A stretch of DNA of 64,000 nt from Nocardia wallacei (GCF_014466955.1 NZ_AP023396.1:4464001-4528000), one strand, 5' to 3'. Numbered from the stretch's first letter, positions 34,587 to 44,720 are shown. The notes: generated by a model not told the origin, from the letters alone. Numbers and translations: made by a program.

Positions 34587-37409
34587 TCATGAGTCGTTCT
34601 GCGCACCAGAAGCGTTGTGGGGTTCGAGTAGCGCGAGCGGCCAGCGGGTCAGTCCGTGCAGGTGTGTGGTTGCGTGCTGAAGGCGTTGTTCAGTGGTAGC
34701 GGCGCGGCTGAGTTGGTCAATGGTAAGGGACAGCAATGTTGGGGCGGGGCCGGTGATGATGGCCGGATCGGCCCAACTATCTGGGTGGGCGCGGAGTTGT
34801 TCGCGTTGCTCGGGCAGGGTTGTGCCGGTCAGGCGCAGCCCGCGGGCAGCCCAAGCGTTGGTGTCGGGATGTGGGCACTGCTGTGGCAATTGTGGATTTT
34901 GCAACGCTTCTTCGACATCGCTCCAGCGGTACCTGCCAGCTTGCCAACAGGTCTCATCATCCTTACAGCAGCGTTGTGGCGCGCCACGCAGGGCTGTGGT
35001 TGCGATCGTGGATAGGTGTTCGGTGAGGTGTTCGGGCGGGAAGTACTGGGACAGTCCGGGGCCTCGTCGGTCGACGGCGGTGCGGACGAGGTGGTGGACT
35101 GCTTCGTCAGTGATTGCCGGGTTGGCTTGGCCACGCCAGGTGCTGAGCCAGGCGGGGTCGGGGCGTGGGACCGTTCGCCCGACGAGGTGAGCGATGAGAG
35201 TCAGTTCGATCCAGAGGACCAGCCGCGGGTCCTCAGCGAGCCGGTGCGCGCGGTTGAGGTCCCGCAGTAATAGCAGCGGTTCGCGTGGGGGCGGCAGAAC
35301 CGCGGGGGCTGGTGCCGATCCTCGTGCTTCGCGCTCTTCGCCGAGGGGGATGTCGATGCGGATGGGACGGTCCATGCCATCGGTGAACGCGACGGCGCGG
35401 CCGGGTGGTAGCGAGACGACGTGGCGAGACTGCTGGGAATCGAGGTTCATGGTGGTGCCGACAAGGTCGCGATCGTCGGCGGCGGGTAGGCGGTGCACGA
35501 TCTTGAGCGCGGTGTTCTTGACGATATCCGGGGTGATTTTGGTCGGGATTTGCTCGGCGACCACGATTCCTTCGCCATAAGCGCGGATCTCGGCGAGCAA
35601 CGCGGTGAATAGTTCGACTGCGTGCGCGGTAGGGCTGCCTGGCTCGGCGCGGCGCAGCAGTCGGTGGGCTTCCTCGATCACTGTCACGTGTGCCAACCGA
35701 TAGGTGCCCGCCGACGTTTCGTTGCGGTGGATGCGGAGGTGTTCCGCGATGCGGATGAGTACGACGCCGATGAGGAATGCCTTATCCGTATCGGTTCCGA
35801 CGTCCTCGATCTCGATGACCGTGTCGGCGTTCAGAAGAGCAGAAATGTCGAGACGATAGCCGCCGTCGAAGAAGCGTCCCGGGGTGCCGAGCCGCAGCGC
35901 CGCCAACCGCACGTCGATGAAGCCGCGCACGTTGTCGGCGACTTCGCGTCCGTAGCCGATTGCGTCGACTACTTCGAGTGCTGTTTGCTGTAGGTCGCCC
36001 AGCTTCGGGTACCGCGGTGACCGGCCAGGGATACGGGGTTCGCTGAGCACGAGGTCCCAGCCAAGGTCGGTGTAGCAGCGGATCAACGCGTGCGACAGGA
36101 CTTGGGGAAATGGTTCGACGGCGTCGAAAGCGGCCAGGAACAAGGCGCGAACCAAATCGACATGGGTTTGTAGCGGGAAGCCGGGCTCGGGTTCGAGGGG
36201 GTTCATTCCGACCGGGACCGCGTCGGGGTCGCCGGGCCGGATCACTGCGACCGGCGCGCCGGTGCGGCCAGCCATGGCGGCATACTCGGCTTTGGCTGGT
36301 TCGATGACCAACCACGGGACTCCGAGCGTGTGGAGCTGCTCGAGGAGGTGACGCACCGTCTGCGATTTGCCCGATCCGGTTGCCCCGGCTACCAGGGTGT
36401 GCCGGTTGAGGGTTTCGCGGGTGACGCTGAACCGGTGGACGGGTTCGTCGGCGGCACCAAGGACGGAGCCGAGGTCGATGTCTCCCTCGTTCTCGGGTGT
36501 CAGGTCGAATCCGGCTGTCTCCACCATTCGAATTCCGGGCAGCTCCTGTCGTGGCGGACGGGCCAGTGCGGCAAGCAGTTCCGTGTCACACAGAAAGGGC
36601 GAGGAGTCTTCGCCAGCGACCACGGGGGTGCGCCACACCTCCTCGGCGTCGCCTGTCTGCGGGTGCGGGGTCAGTGTGTACGGGAGATCGTCGAGATCGG
36701 CCGCGTTGCAGAGTAGTGCGGCGGTGGTGCGGGTAGCGGTGAGATCGTCACCGCCGACGAGGACATGAACTCGCCACAATCCGGTCCCGTGTGCTCGAGA
36801 CAGTTCCCGGTAGCGGAGTTCACCGCGACGCACGGCGACGCGGGCGGGCTCTGAGTCGTCGCGGGCTCGCAGCCGCGGGAGCTGCACCTCTAGCGCGGCG
36901 AGTTCGGCGTCGACTTCCTCTGTGCGGACAGGCGCGGCCACGACCAGCCAGACGAACCTGCCAGGCAGGTGAGTGACGTAGTCTTCGAATCCACCTCGCC
37001 GCGTCCGTGCCCCCTCACCTGGCACCTGCAACCACAGCGCATCTGGACGTCCCGTGCACCGCAGCCAAACAGGCAAGGCTTTCCATTGTGCCGCAATAGT
37101 TTCCGTATCCATTTCACAACCGACGGCTCCCGGTGGGAACATCACGGTCGTCCGGCCGTTGCGGGTCGACACTGCGGGAAACTGTAGGCGTCCGCCTACC
37201 AGCACTCGGATGCGTCGATCGTCGCCGACGCGGTCCCAGGCCACTGCTAACGACGCGCCGTCAACTGAGGCCAGGGCAGGGTGCGCGGCGGTCAATGCCG
37301 CGAACACCGCAGCCCAGGGACGCGCGCTCTGATTTCGGGCAGGCTCGTCGGCGCCTGGCTGCGAGGTCGGGATAGCCAGTAGCTGATGAAAGCGCAAGCC
37401 GCTCAGCAT
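34587..37409 (-). CDS. HerA/VirD4-like AAA+ ATPase
   Basis: 940 residues from the ATG at 37409, which overlaps the end of the upstream membrane-protein gene by 7 bases; longer in-frame starts lie deep inside that gene. The N-terminal 320 residues are unassigned. The ATPase has Walker A VAGATGSGKSQTVRHLLEQL, IEPAKAEYAAMAG, Walker B HVTVIEEAHRLLRR, then IRAYGEGIVVAEQIPTKITP and the sensor region KNTALKIVHRLPAADDRDLV. This is the HerA/FtsK branch used to pump or unwind DNA. The C-terminus is a separate helical domain with cysteines (RCCKDDETCWQ). A conjugation or defence role is inferred from the pairing. Confidence 0.82.
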   Translation of the reverse strand: MLSGLRFHQLLAIPTSQPGADEPARNQSARPWAAVFAALTAAHPALASVDGASLAVAWDRVGDDRRIRVLVGGRLQFPAVSTRNGRTTVMFPPGAVGCEMDTETIAAQWKALPVWLRCTGRPDALWLQVPGEGARTRRGGFEDYVTHLPGRFVWLVVAAPVRTEEVDAELAALEVQLPRLRARDDSEPARVAVRRGELRYRELSRAHGTGLWRVHVLVGGDDLTATRTTAALLCNAADLDDLPYTLTPHPQTGDAEEVWRTPVVAGEDSSPFLCDTELLAALARPPRQELPGIRMVETAGFDLTPENEGDIDLGSVLGAADEPVHRFSVTRETLNRHTLVAGATGSGKSQTVRHLLEQLHTLGVPWLVIEPAKAEYAAMAGRTGAPVAVIRPGDPDAVPVGMNPLEPEPGFPLQTHVDLVRALFLAAFDAVEPFPQVLSHALIRCYTDLGWDLVLSEPRIPGRSPRYPKLGDLQQTALEVVDAIGYGREVADNVRGFIDVRLAALRLGTPGRFFDGGYRLDISALLNADTVIEIEDVGTDTDKAFLIGVVLIRIAEHLRIHRNETSAGTYRLAHVTVIEEAHRLLRRAEPGSPTAHAVELFTALLAEIRAYGEGIVVAEQIPTKITPDIVKNTALKIVHRLPAADDRDLVGTTMNLDSQQSRHVVSLPPGRAVAFTDGMDRPIRIDIPLGEEREARGSAPAPAVLPPPREPLLLLRDLNRAHRLAEDPRLVLWIELTLIAHLVGRTVPRPDPAWLSTWRGQANPAITDEAVHHLVRTAVDRRGPGLSQYFPPEHLTEHLSTIATTALRGAPQRCCKDDETCWQAGRYRWSDVEEALQNPQLPQQCPHPDTNAWAARGLRLTGTTLPEQREQLRAHPDSWADPAIITGPAPTLLSLTIDQLSRAATTEQRLQHATTHLHGLTRWPLALLEPHNASGAQNDS

Positions 37410-39211
37410 GTTACGGCCGTGTTGGTCCGGGGATGCGGAGCGACGCGGTCGAGTAGCGCAATGCCCGGGTTGCAGTCTCCGGCGACGACGCGGCGGCCCC
37501 GGCCTCCCGGTTCCACCCACACGAACGCGGTCGCTGGTAGCGACTGGAACGTGGTGGGTTCGACCGTGTATTCGTACGCTCGTGCCCATGTCCGAGAAGA
37601 CGACGAGTTATCGCCCCACGACCAGCTGCTTGTCTGCGACCACGTCGCCGCGCGGGACCGTGAATCTGAACTACCTGCCGAGGTCGGGGAGTAGTTGTCG
37701 GTTACGGTGGCGGTGACCGAGTCGCCCGCGGTATCGGATATTCCGCCTGTGAAGCTGTGGCCGACCTGCTCGGTCAGTTGCGACAACACGAATCTGTGCC
37801 CTCGTCCGACGAAATCGGCCGCCGTCGCGGCTTCTGCCGCCGCTCCCAGCCGCATCAGCACGGTCGAGGTGTTCGCCCCGCCCAGCAACTGGGCGTGCTC
37901 ACCGCGCAGGTGCTCATACATCACGATCAGTCTGATACCCATTCGTCCGGCATGCCGGGCGAGCGCCTCGATTTCGGCGACGGGCAAATTGTCCGCTCCC
38001 GCCACTACGACCGCGCCTGCCAGGCCTACGGTTCCCGAGCGAACTTCGTGCAGGAGTCGGAAGAACACGAAATGGTCCTGTAGATTCTTGCGCCGGGAGT
38101 GTGGATCCGCCGTGGCGACCACATGTACCCCTGGCGAGGCCCAGAAAGAACCCAGCGATGTCCCGCCGTGCGGTGAATCGCTGAGAAGGCGGAGCGTGGC
38201 GGTGGCGAATCGCAATGCGTCGCTGTCGGAAAAGGGTCCCAGGACATCGGTCGCCCGGGTCAGCTCGCGGATCTCGCTGTGGGACAGGCATGGTCGGCGC
38301 TCGGTGTCGAAGACTCGCCGCACAATCGTCAAGCCCGCGGCGATCCGCTCGAACGTCCACGGTGGTGCCAACCGGCCGCAGACGGCTTCTACTACCTCAG
38401 CGTCCGCTGCTCGTGCTCGCGCCGCATCCGGGTGCTTAGAACCTCGGGCCTCGGCCAGCACGCCGGCCATCAGCTCTCCGGCTTCTGCGGCCGACAGGCC
38501 TTCAACACCGAAAACACCATCGCCCGGTACCTGGTTGACGCATATATGGTGCCCTGCCGCATCCGCCAGAGTCGCCAGGCCTGTACCGACGCCTCGCTCG
38601 GTGAAATCCAGCACTAGCAACTGTGGACTACTCGACAGCAACGACATACCCAGGGTCGATAACAGGCTCGACCAGCCGTCCATTGTGCCACCGAAGATGT
38701 TCGCCTGCGTCCATTGCTGTTCCGGCACCACCGGGTACCACAGCACGGTGGATGCTAGCCGCGCTTGTTCGCGTTGCTCGTGTTCGGCCACCCGCGACTG
38801 CCACTCCTGTACGGCGCCTTGGTAACGGTTCCACTCCTCTGCCGTGCGCGTCTGATGCAATCCACGGGCAGCCCAGTATCGTAGTGCCACCATCGCGCAC
38901 CATGCCGCCATCGGTGCGACGACGACAACACCTGAGATCGGCCAGAAGGGCAGCCCCCATGAGAACGCCAGGACAGATATAAACCCCGCCACTAGCACCG
39001 CGGCACCCAGACTGAGCGGAATAGCTTTGGCGCGCAATCGGTCTCGCCGCAGAGGTTCCGGTTCGGCGCAACCCAGCCAGCGAGGGGCCTGCGCCTGCAA
39101 CGGACTCGGCGCCAGCGGTTCGGGTGCCACGTACTCCCAACCCCACCGCTCGTGCGCCGCCAACAATCGCGCAGCCAAATGGCGACCACCCGCATTCGGC
39201 AATTGATCCAC
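37403..39211 (-). CDS. Two-TM membrane protein, partner of the HerA-like ATPase
   Basis: 602 residues from the GTG at 39211, with GGGGG upstream. Two hydrophobic segments at about 66-85 and 88-115 (SLGAAVLVAGFISVLAFSWG; ISGVVVVAPMAAWCAMVAL). The cytoplasmic part contains LLVLDFTERGVGTGLATLAD and GAVVVAGADNLPVAEIEALA, then HAGRMGIRLIVMYEHL. It resembles the VirD4/TraD motor fold but has no Walker A, so it may be a pseudo-ATPase. A Ser-rich stretch (SSWSWGDNSSSSRTW) precedes the C-terminus. It overlaps the ATPase gene. I do not recognise a named family. Confidence 0.7.
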   Translation of the reverse strand: MDQLPNAGGRHLAARLLAAHERWGWEYVAPEPLAPSPLQAQAPRWLGCAEPEPLRRDRLRAKAIPLSLGAAVLVAGFISVLAFSWGLPFWPISGVVVVAPMAAWCAMVALRYWAARGLHQTRTAEEWNRYQGAVQEWQSRVAEHEQREQARLASTVLWYPVVPEQQWTQANIFGGTMDGWSSLLSTLGMSLLSSSPQLLVLDFTERGVGTGLATLADAAGHHICVNQVPGDGVFGVEGLSAAEAGELMAGVLAEARGSKHPDAARARAADAEVVEAVCGRLAPPWTFERIAAGLTIVRRVFDTERRPCLSHSEIRELTRATDVLGPFSDSDALRFATATLRLLSDSPHGGTSLGSFWASPGVHVVATADPHSRRKNLQDHFVFFRLLHEVRSGTVGLAGAVVVAGADNLPVAEIEALARHAGRMGIRLIVMYEHLRGEHAQLLGGANTSTVLMRLGAAAEAATAADFVGRGHRFVLSQLTEQVGHSFTGGISDTAGDSVTATVTDNYSPTSAGSSDSRSRAATWSQTSSWSWGDNSSSSRTWARAYEYTVEPTTFQSLPATAFVWVEPGGRGRRVVAGDCNPGIALLDRVAPHPRTNTAVTC

Positions 39212-40269
39212 GATATCCCCCAGGAATTAAGACGTGGTAAAGCAGGCCCGCAAGGTAAGGTTAAGGCCCTATGCGATTACACGCAGCGATCGTTACCGGA
39301 CAGTAACGGTGCTTGCGGGTATGTGCTGCCACAGCGGCACCGTATTGTCGTCACGATAACGTGTAGCTCTTTTGTTGCTCTGAACGCTTGAACTCCCTAC
39401 GGCACGATGGACGTGCAGGTCATTCAGTATCAGCTAGTAGCTGCTCGCCACATTCGCCGATGGTCGGTGGCGGCGGACCGTGCATCGACGCATTCATTTG
39501 AGAATACCGCTGTTCCTAGCATTGGTGAGTACAATTATCGCGTACGTTTGATCATGGCTGCCCAAAGTCGGCCGACCGCGTGCCCGACCAGGCCGACGTG
39601 TTTGCGCACGCCATGAACGGAGCACTAGCCGAGCCGTACGGCTGGCAAACCGAATGGCTCATACATTCTGTCAGGTAGACCAAAGCATCTGCTCTGTCTG
39701 ATCATGTCAGCAAAGCCGGTGGCGCGAATATCAAGTGGCCTGGACAGTGCGCGGTGAATGATTTGTGAGGATACTGTTTCATAACGGATCGTCGATGAGA
39801 AGCCGACTGCACTTACTCTGTCGAGCGGATTGGCAATGGAAACCACTCGTTCATTGGGGGATGCGGTGGGCCCAGTACTGGTGCAAGTTCTAACGACTCG
39901 GCAAGTGGTGTGCCTACTGCGGAGTCGGTGCCACTGACGATGTACACCACAGGCGTAACTACTCGCCCGTCGATACACGCTCGGGCCATCGGTTCTGCAG
40001 CGCTGTTGCTGGGCGTTGCACCGATGCAGGGCCGCCGTCCCGGGCCAGGAAGCCGACACCCTCCTGTTCGACCTCGTCACGGCGGACTGCGCGGCCAAGG
40101 GCGGCGCCGGGGCTGCGCGGAGTTGCCGGGTGAGGCCGACAGATGCGCGAGGTATCGGAGGGGTCCTTCGGTGGAGCCCGTGCACCGCTTCTCGCCTTGT
40201 GCCGGGATAGCTGCCACAGCGGGAGAAATGGTTCAACGACATCGAGATCCATCCGCTCTGGGAAACAAC
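39212..40269. other. About 1 kb without a convincing gene
   Basis: It holds the promoter of the minus-strand membrane-protein/ATPase pair and the leader of the plus-strand HAD gene. Frames open here (for example 39407-39616 plus, 39625-40533 minus) lack ribosome sites and protein-like composition. GC falls below the average between 39400 and 39950. Confidence 0.4.
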
Positions 40270-41874
40270 ATGAGTATCGACTCCGGGCAGCCCGACCATC
40301 ATCAGGACGCCGCAATCACACCGGCATCTCCACGCCCAGGGCTTGGCCCGGAAACCGGTACTACCGACAGCGAGCGCATGGCCTCGCTCGAGCGCGAACC
40401 CACCGACACTCCTCACACTTCCGATCGTGACCACCACCCTCCAGCAGATCACAGCGAACCAACAGACGCCGAGCGGATGAGGGCCATCGAGGGACACCGT
40501 GTGGCCGCGAACCTTGGGCATGCACCCCCACATAACCCAGAGGCCCCGGCCCTCGACCGACCAGTAAGCGAATTACCGCGGGGGCCTGATCGGCGTGTGC
40601 CAGACGGTGGCGACGGCCGAGCAGGCGAAGACGGAGCACCGCGCGCGCGGGATCTCACCTTGCAGCACGTGCTTCCTGAAATCTGCCGCATCCGAGGCGT
40701 CGATACACCCGAGGGTCTCGAAGCGGTACATCGTGCCTACAATGTCACCTTCAACACCGTGGCGCCGTTCATCGTCCATCACATGGCCGACTTCGTCCAC
40801 CAGGCCGAGGCCGAAATTCGTGACGACCCGAACCACCGCTACATGTTCCTAGGCCGTGACGGCAACGCCCTTGCCGTCAGCGCCGCGGTCCTCTCTCCGG
40901 ATCTGTATGCCCACCACGGTGCCGCACTGTCCATCACCCGACGCATGATGGAAAACAGCCTGCGAGAGCAAGAACGCGTGACAGGCAAGTCTTTCGAGAT
41001 CGATGCGTTCCGCAAGTACAAGAACGACGATATCGATGAACCTGTCACCGGCGCGAAAGCCGACCTGGCCGACGTGCTGGAGTCGGGCGGCTTCCAGATC
41101 AATGAGCCAGGCCAGACGATCACCGTCGTCGACACGAGTCTGAAAGGCTCGACCCAGGTCGGATTGTCGACTCAGTACCCACAACCCAACTGGCGCGGCG
41201 TCTATCTGGTCTTCATGCAGGGACAGACCGATCCAGACCCTGACTCCAAAAAGGGGCTCGCCCTGGATCTGCGCTGGCCCCACGATCGGGGCGGCGCGGG
41301 AGAAGACGAACTTCCGGCAAGCCGGGCGCACACTTTCGCCCATCCCTCCGCGATCCTGATCATCGAAGACCTGTTGCACGGACCATGGTCGTCGGCTCAG
41401 GGAATTGATGCCGACGGCCATCCGATTCAGACCCTCGAACCACCCCCGATCGACGAACTGAATCCCCTCGACATCTCGCCAGCATTTCAGGCTCCCTCTA
41501 CGCGTCTGGCCGCCGCCGACGCGATGCTCCTAGCGGTGCGCGACCGTGCGTTCGAGGCCGTCCGCCGCCGTGCGGCAGGCGCCGACTGGCGCACCGAACT
41601 GGAGCAGGAAGCCGAACGGTTCGTCGATGACGTGCGGTCGTGGATCTCGACGGGTGACACCGATCCGGGATTAGCTGAACTGATCCGATCATTTGCCCGC
41701 CCCATCGACCGCCATCACATCTCGGTGCTCCACAACGCCCTCCGCGCCAGCAGACTGAGTCCCTCCGAAATCGATGCCGTGTGGCGAGGCTACAGCGACA
41801 TGGGCACGCTCGCCGACAAGCAAAGGTATGTCACCGAGTACACCCTCAGTAGAAACCAGCTGGAACAGGAGTAG
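40270..41874 (+). CDS. HAD-like phosphatase-fold protein with FLxRDG motif
   Basis: 534 residues from the ATG at 40270 (GGGAAA upstream is a weak ribosome site). Residues 1-130 are charged, Pro/Asp/His-rich and probably disordered. The folded part carries YMFLGRDGNALAVSAAVL near residue 190 and ITVVDTSLKGSTQVGL later. This pattern (FL-x-RDG plus a later Asp strand) I associate with HAD-like proteins of the COG5610 kind. The catalytic Asp is present but the substrate is unknown. The next gene starts 6 bases after its stop. Confidence 0.65.
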   Translation: MSIDSGQPDHHQDAAITPASPRPGLGPETGTTDSERMASLEREPTDTPHTSDRDHHPPADHSEPTDAERMRAIEGHRVAANLGHAPPHNPEAPALDRPVSELPRGPDRRVPDGGDGRAGEDGAPRARDLTLQHVLPEICRIRGVDTPEGLEAVHRAYNVTFNTVAPFIVHHMADFVHQAEAEIRDDPNHRYMFLGRDGNALAVSAAVLSPDLYAHHGAALSITRRMMENSLREQERVTGKSFEIDAFRKYKNDDIDEPVTGAKADLADVLESGGFQINEPGQTITVVDTSLKGSTQVGLSTQYPQPNWRGVYLVFMQGQTDPDPDSKKGLALDLRWPHDRGGAGEDELPASRAHTFAHPSAILIIEDLLHGPWSSAQGIDADGHPIQTLEPPPIDELNPLDISPAFQAPSTRLAAADAMLLAVRDRAFEAVRRRAAGADWRTELEQEAERFVDDVRSWISTGDTDPGLAELIRSFARPIDRHHISVLHNALRASRLSPSEIDAVWRGYSDMGTLADKQRYVTEYTLSRNQLEQE

Positions 41875-41879
41875 CAACT

Positions 41880-42881
41880 GTGGGCGAAGTAAGCGACGAC
41901 GACCACGCCGAGTCTCCGCAGCACATGTGGGAAGCGCTCACCGATCACGCCAACCGCATCCGCGGACCAGGATTCGGACTGATCGCCGACCAGCGCCTCG
42001 CTAGCGGCCCGCCACCACGATCCTTACGCGGAACCCCCCTCATCATCGACACCGACATCGGCGGCGACCCCGACGACGCGATCGCCCTGTCCTGCGCCGC
42101 ACTCACAGCACCGGAATTGGCCTTGGTCATCACCAGCGACGAATACCAAAGCGACCGCGCGCGGTTTGCGCGCCACCTACTCGACCTGCTCGGCCGCCCC
42201 GACGTGCCGGTGGTCAGCGGCGCCCAACTCGGCGACACCCGGTACTGGGTCGTCGATGATCTTTTTCCCGGCCACCTCGCCGATCCGGCCGAGGACATCA
42301 TGGCAGCCGTGACATCGGTGTGCGCCGCCACCGATGGCCCGGTGCGGTGGGTGGGAATGGGGCCATTGACCAATCTCAAGCGTATTCTGACCGAGATGCC
42401 GCAGCTCGCCGGCCAGCTCGTCATCACACAGACTGGCGGGGCGATCAACTATCGAGATCCCGCCCGAGCCAGCCACAACTTCCGGCTCGACCCCAATGCC
42501 GCTGTCACCGTGATCAACAAAGCTGCCGAGTTACGTCTGGTCATCTCCGATATCACGACCAACGACGCCATCGTCGTTCGCCGCGGCGACCAGTTCTACA
42601 CCCGGCTCACCGCACCCGGCTCACCCGCGTGGGCGGCCCTCCTCGGCAGACATTTCGACCGCTGGTTCGACCGCTTCCATCCCTACACCCACCAGCACGA
42701 TTCGCTCACTCTCACCGCCGCCTTGCGGCTACCGTTCGTCACTTTCACCAAGAAGCGCCGCTTCCGCATCGAACCCGACGCCCGGATGTTCCTCGACGAC
42801 AACGGCCACAACACTTGGCTGGCGAACGGTGCCGACTACACCGGATTCCTCAACTGGCTGAACACGCACTTCACCTGGTAG
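41880..42881 (+). CDS. Divergent nucleoside hydrolase, coupled to the HAD gene
   Basis: 333 residues from a GTG at 41880. The calcium motif LIIDTDIGGDPDDAIAL is at about 50-66, after an N-terminal extension of some 45 residues. VRWVGMGPLTNLKRIL and ITQTGGAINYRDPARASHNF follow, with DPNAAVTVINKAA. NHxFRLDPNA keeps the usual Asn/Asp. It is more distant from classical IUNH than the gene at 15971. Spacing to the HAD gene suggests one transcript and a shared nucleotide or nucleoside substrate; this is inferred. Confidence 0.83.
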   Translation: MGEVSDDDHAESPQHMWEALTDHANRIRGPGFGLIADQRLASGPPPRSLRGTPLIIDTDIGGDPDDAIALSCAALTAPELALVITSDEYQSDRARFARHLLDLLGRPDVPVVSGAQLGDTRYWVVDDLFPGHLADPAEDIMAAVTSVCAATDGPVRWVGMGPLTNLKRILTEMPQLAGQLVITQTGGAINYRDPARASHNFRLDPNAAVTVINKAAELRLVISDITTNDAIVVRRGDQFYTRLTAPGSPAWAALLGRHFDRWFDRFHPYTHQHDSLTLTAALRLPFVTFTKKRRFRIEPDARMFLDDNGHNTWLANGADYTGFLNWLNTHFTW

Positions 42882-42899
42882 CCTACGGGAAAACGGTTT

Positions 42900-44012
42900 C
42901 TATGCGCCTGGCATTCGGTATCTATCAACCGCCGAAGCGAAAATGACCTGTCTGATCAAAGCGAGCGCGGCTTGGACCCCGGCCCCGCCATGCCCCTGAC
43001 CCAACTGCGCGACCAGCATCGGATCTACTGGATGACCACCGAGCACGAGCGGTCGACCAGCAGCGCGCATCGCTTCACCATGTCGGCGAGCCGTGCCGCC
43101 GGTGAAGGTCAGCGGGATCACAGGGATACGCAGACTCTGCGCCAACCGCGCCTCTTCCGCAGTCCCCGGACCACCTGCTATCAGCACAACTACATCGCTA
43201 CCCGGCAACATCTGCAGCCGCTTCGCCCGCTGGGTCTCGCCATAGACATGCAAGTGACCGACCAACCCCTCCGGATGATCCCGCTGATAGACATGGCGCG
43301 CGAACTGGATGATCTGCCCGGTGCCGAGTTGGATGCCCCTCTCCTCCAATCTCTTTGCCATTGCGATGCTGACTTGGAGCCCCGCGCGGGCGTAACCGGA
43401 AGTCACATCGACGTCCAGCTCGGCCAGCCCGCTACCGAGGGCCCGACAAGCCGCATCCCATTGCGTGCCTTCGTAGTTGCCGGCGATGCACACCACAGGC
43501 CGCTGCGGCCACCCCGCAGGGAACGCCTGAGCAAGCTTGACGGCAATGTCCCACAATGCATCACGTCGACGGTCCCGGAAGACATCCGCGGAGATACCCT
43601 CCTCGCTCACGAGGGTCTTCTTCCGCTCACCGACCAGTGTGCCGTAATAGTCCGGATGCAAGGCCAGTGCCGCCTCAGCCACGCGCCGTCGCGTCGGGTC
43701 ATAGATCTGGTCAACGATGATCCTCACCCTTGGCGGTATCGCCCTGGCAAGCTCCAGACGATAGGCCTCGTCCGACAGCAACTCGGGGTCACCCAACTCG
43801 TTCAGCAGCGCATGGGCGGATCGCACGTCCCGTGACAACGCGGCCGGGGTGAACTCCCGAAGCTCACGTCCACATTCCTGCAACGCCTTCGCCAACCCGC
43901 CAATCGAAATCCTTCTCTGCATGGCGACCATCATCGGCAAACCCGCGCCGACCGCCACCTCCGCTTCGGCGAGTCCCCTACTTTCCCACCATCTTTCGAA
44001 CCGAGCCCCCAA
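42900..44012 (-). CDS. SLOG-domain (LOG/Rossmann-like) nucleotide-binding protein
   Basis: About 370 residues. The start is uncertain: TTG 44012 has AGAGG 5 bases upstream, and ATG 43934 is an alternative. Earlier starts would overlap the divergent methyltransferase. The N-terminal 180 residues are helical (WWESRGLAEAEVAV, GGLAKALQECGRELREF). The C-terminal 190 contain CIAGNYEGTQWDAACRALG, SGYARAGLQVSIAMAKRLEE and DVVVLIAGGPGTAEEARLAQ, the GGxGTxxE loop of the SLOG superfamily. SLOG domains bind nucleotide signals or cleave N-glycosidic bonds, and some act in antiphage signalling. The gene ends 18 bases from the convergent nucleoside hydrolase. Confidence 0.75.
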   Translation of the reverse strand: MGARFERWWESRGLAEAEVAVGAGLPMMVAMQRRISIGGLAKALQECGRELREFTPAALSRDVRSAHALLNELGDPELLSDEAYRLELARAIPPRVRIIVDQIYDPTRRRVAEAALALHPDYYGTLVGERKKTLVSEEGISADVFRDRRRDALWDIAVKLAQAFPAGWPQRPVVCIAGNYEGTQWDAACRALGSGLAELDVDVTSGYARAGLQVSIAMAKRLEERGIQLGTGQIIQFARHVYQRDHPEGLVGHLHVYGETQRAKRLQMLPGSDVVVLIAGGPGTAEEARLAQSLRIPVIPLTFTGGTARRHGEAMRAAGRPLVLGGHPVDPMLVAQLGQGHGGAGVQAALALIRQVIFASAVDRYRMPGA

Positions 44013-44192
44013 AACGACCTCTATATCCGAGTCCGGACAAGGCTTAGCGTCATCACCGCAACCTTCCCTTCCGCGGACCGCCAGTTCCAGCCGACACCCG
44101 GACCGGCCACACACGCGGGGGCACCAGACACCCTCCACAGCCTGCACAACCGACGTGAACCCCAATCCTCCTCCCCCGAAAGGTGCTCCTAC

Positions 44193-44720
44193 ATGCAAGA
44201 TCAGCAATCCGTCCAGCCAAGTGCGCCCTTTCGGTACCGGACCATCGTCGCGGATCCGCCCTGGCAGCGTTCGGGCGCCGGCCGGCCGCTGACTTCCGGC
44301 AACCACATCCGGATGACCATGGCAGAACTTCTGACGGCGCCTGTTAGTGCGCTAGCGCACGCCGACGCATACCTGTGGATGTGGTGCACCAACCCCACAC
44401 TTCGTTCTGCCTACCAAGTCCTCGAAGCGTGGGACTTCACCCCCCGAGCCCCGCTGACGTGGATCAAAGCATGCCCCGGACTCGACACCCACCTCCGCAG
44501 CCGCACTGAACACCTCATCCTCGGCACTCGCGGTCACGCAGACATCCACACCCACCAGCAACTCACATGGATGTTCGCCCCCACTCAAGTACATGGAGGC
44601 CGGTCCGACGAGGAGTACGCCCTCATCGAACGCCTCTCACCCGGCCCGTACCTCGGACTGTTCACCAACCACACGCGAACTGGGTGGGACATATGCCAAG
44701 ACCTCACCTTCACCCGCTAA
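44193..44720 (+). CDS. MT-A70-family adenine methyltransferase
   Basis: 175 residues with AAAGGTG before the ATG. The catalytic motif is RTIVADPPWQRSG (DPPW), followed by ADAYLWMWCTN and LTWIKACPG, with TEHLILGTRG. MT-A70 enzymes methylate adenine N6 in DNA or RNA; in bacteria these short solitary forms are common in phages and mobile elements. It is divergent from the SLOG gene and lies just left of the IS insertion. Confidence 0.88.
   Translation: MQDQQSVQPSAPFRYRTIVADPPWQRSGAGRPLTSGNHIRMTMAELLTAPVSALAHADAYLWMWCTNPTLRSAYQVLEAWDFTPRAPLTWIKACPGLDTHLRSRTEHLILGTRGHADIHTHQQLTWMFAPTQVHGGRSDEEYALIERLSPGPYLGLFTNHTRTGWDICQDLTFTR

Noticed and set aside
39625..40533. 302-codon minus-strand frame
   Set aside because: No ribosome site or motif, and it overlaps the start of the plus-strand HAD gene.
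42972..43835. 287-codon plus-strand frame
   Set aside because: Shadow of the minus-strand SLOG gene, whose GGPGTAEEA motif is clear.
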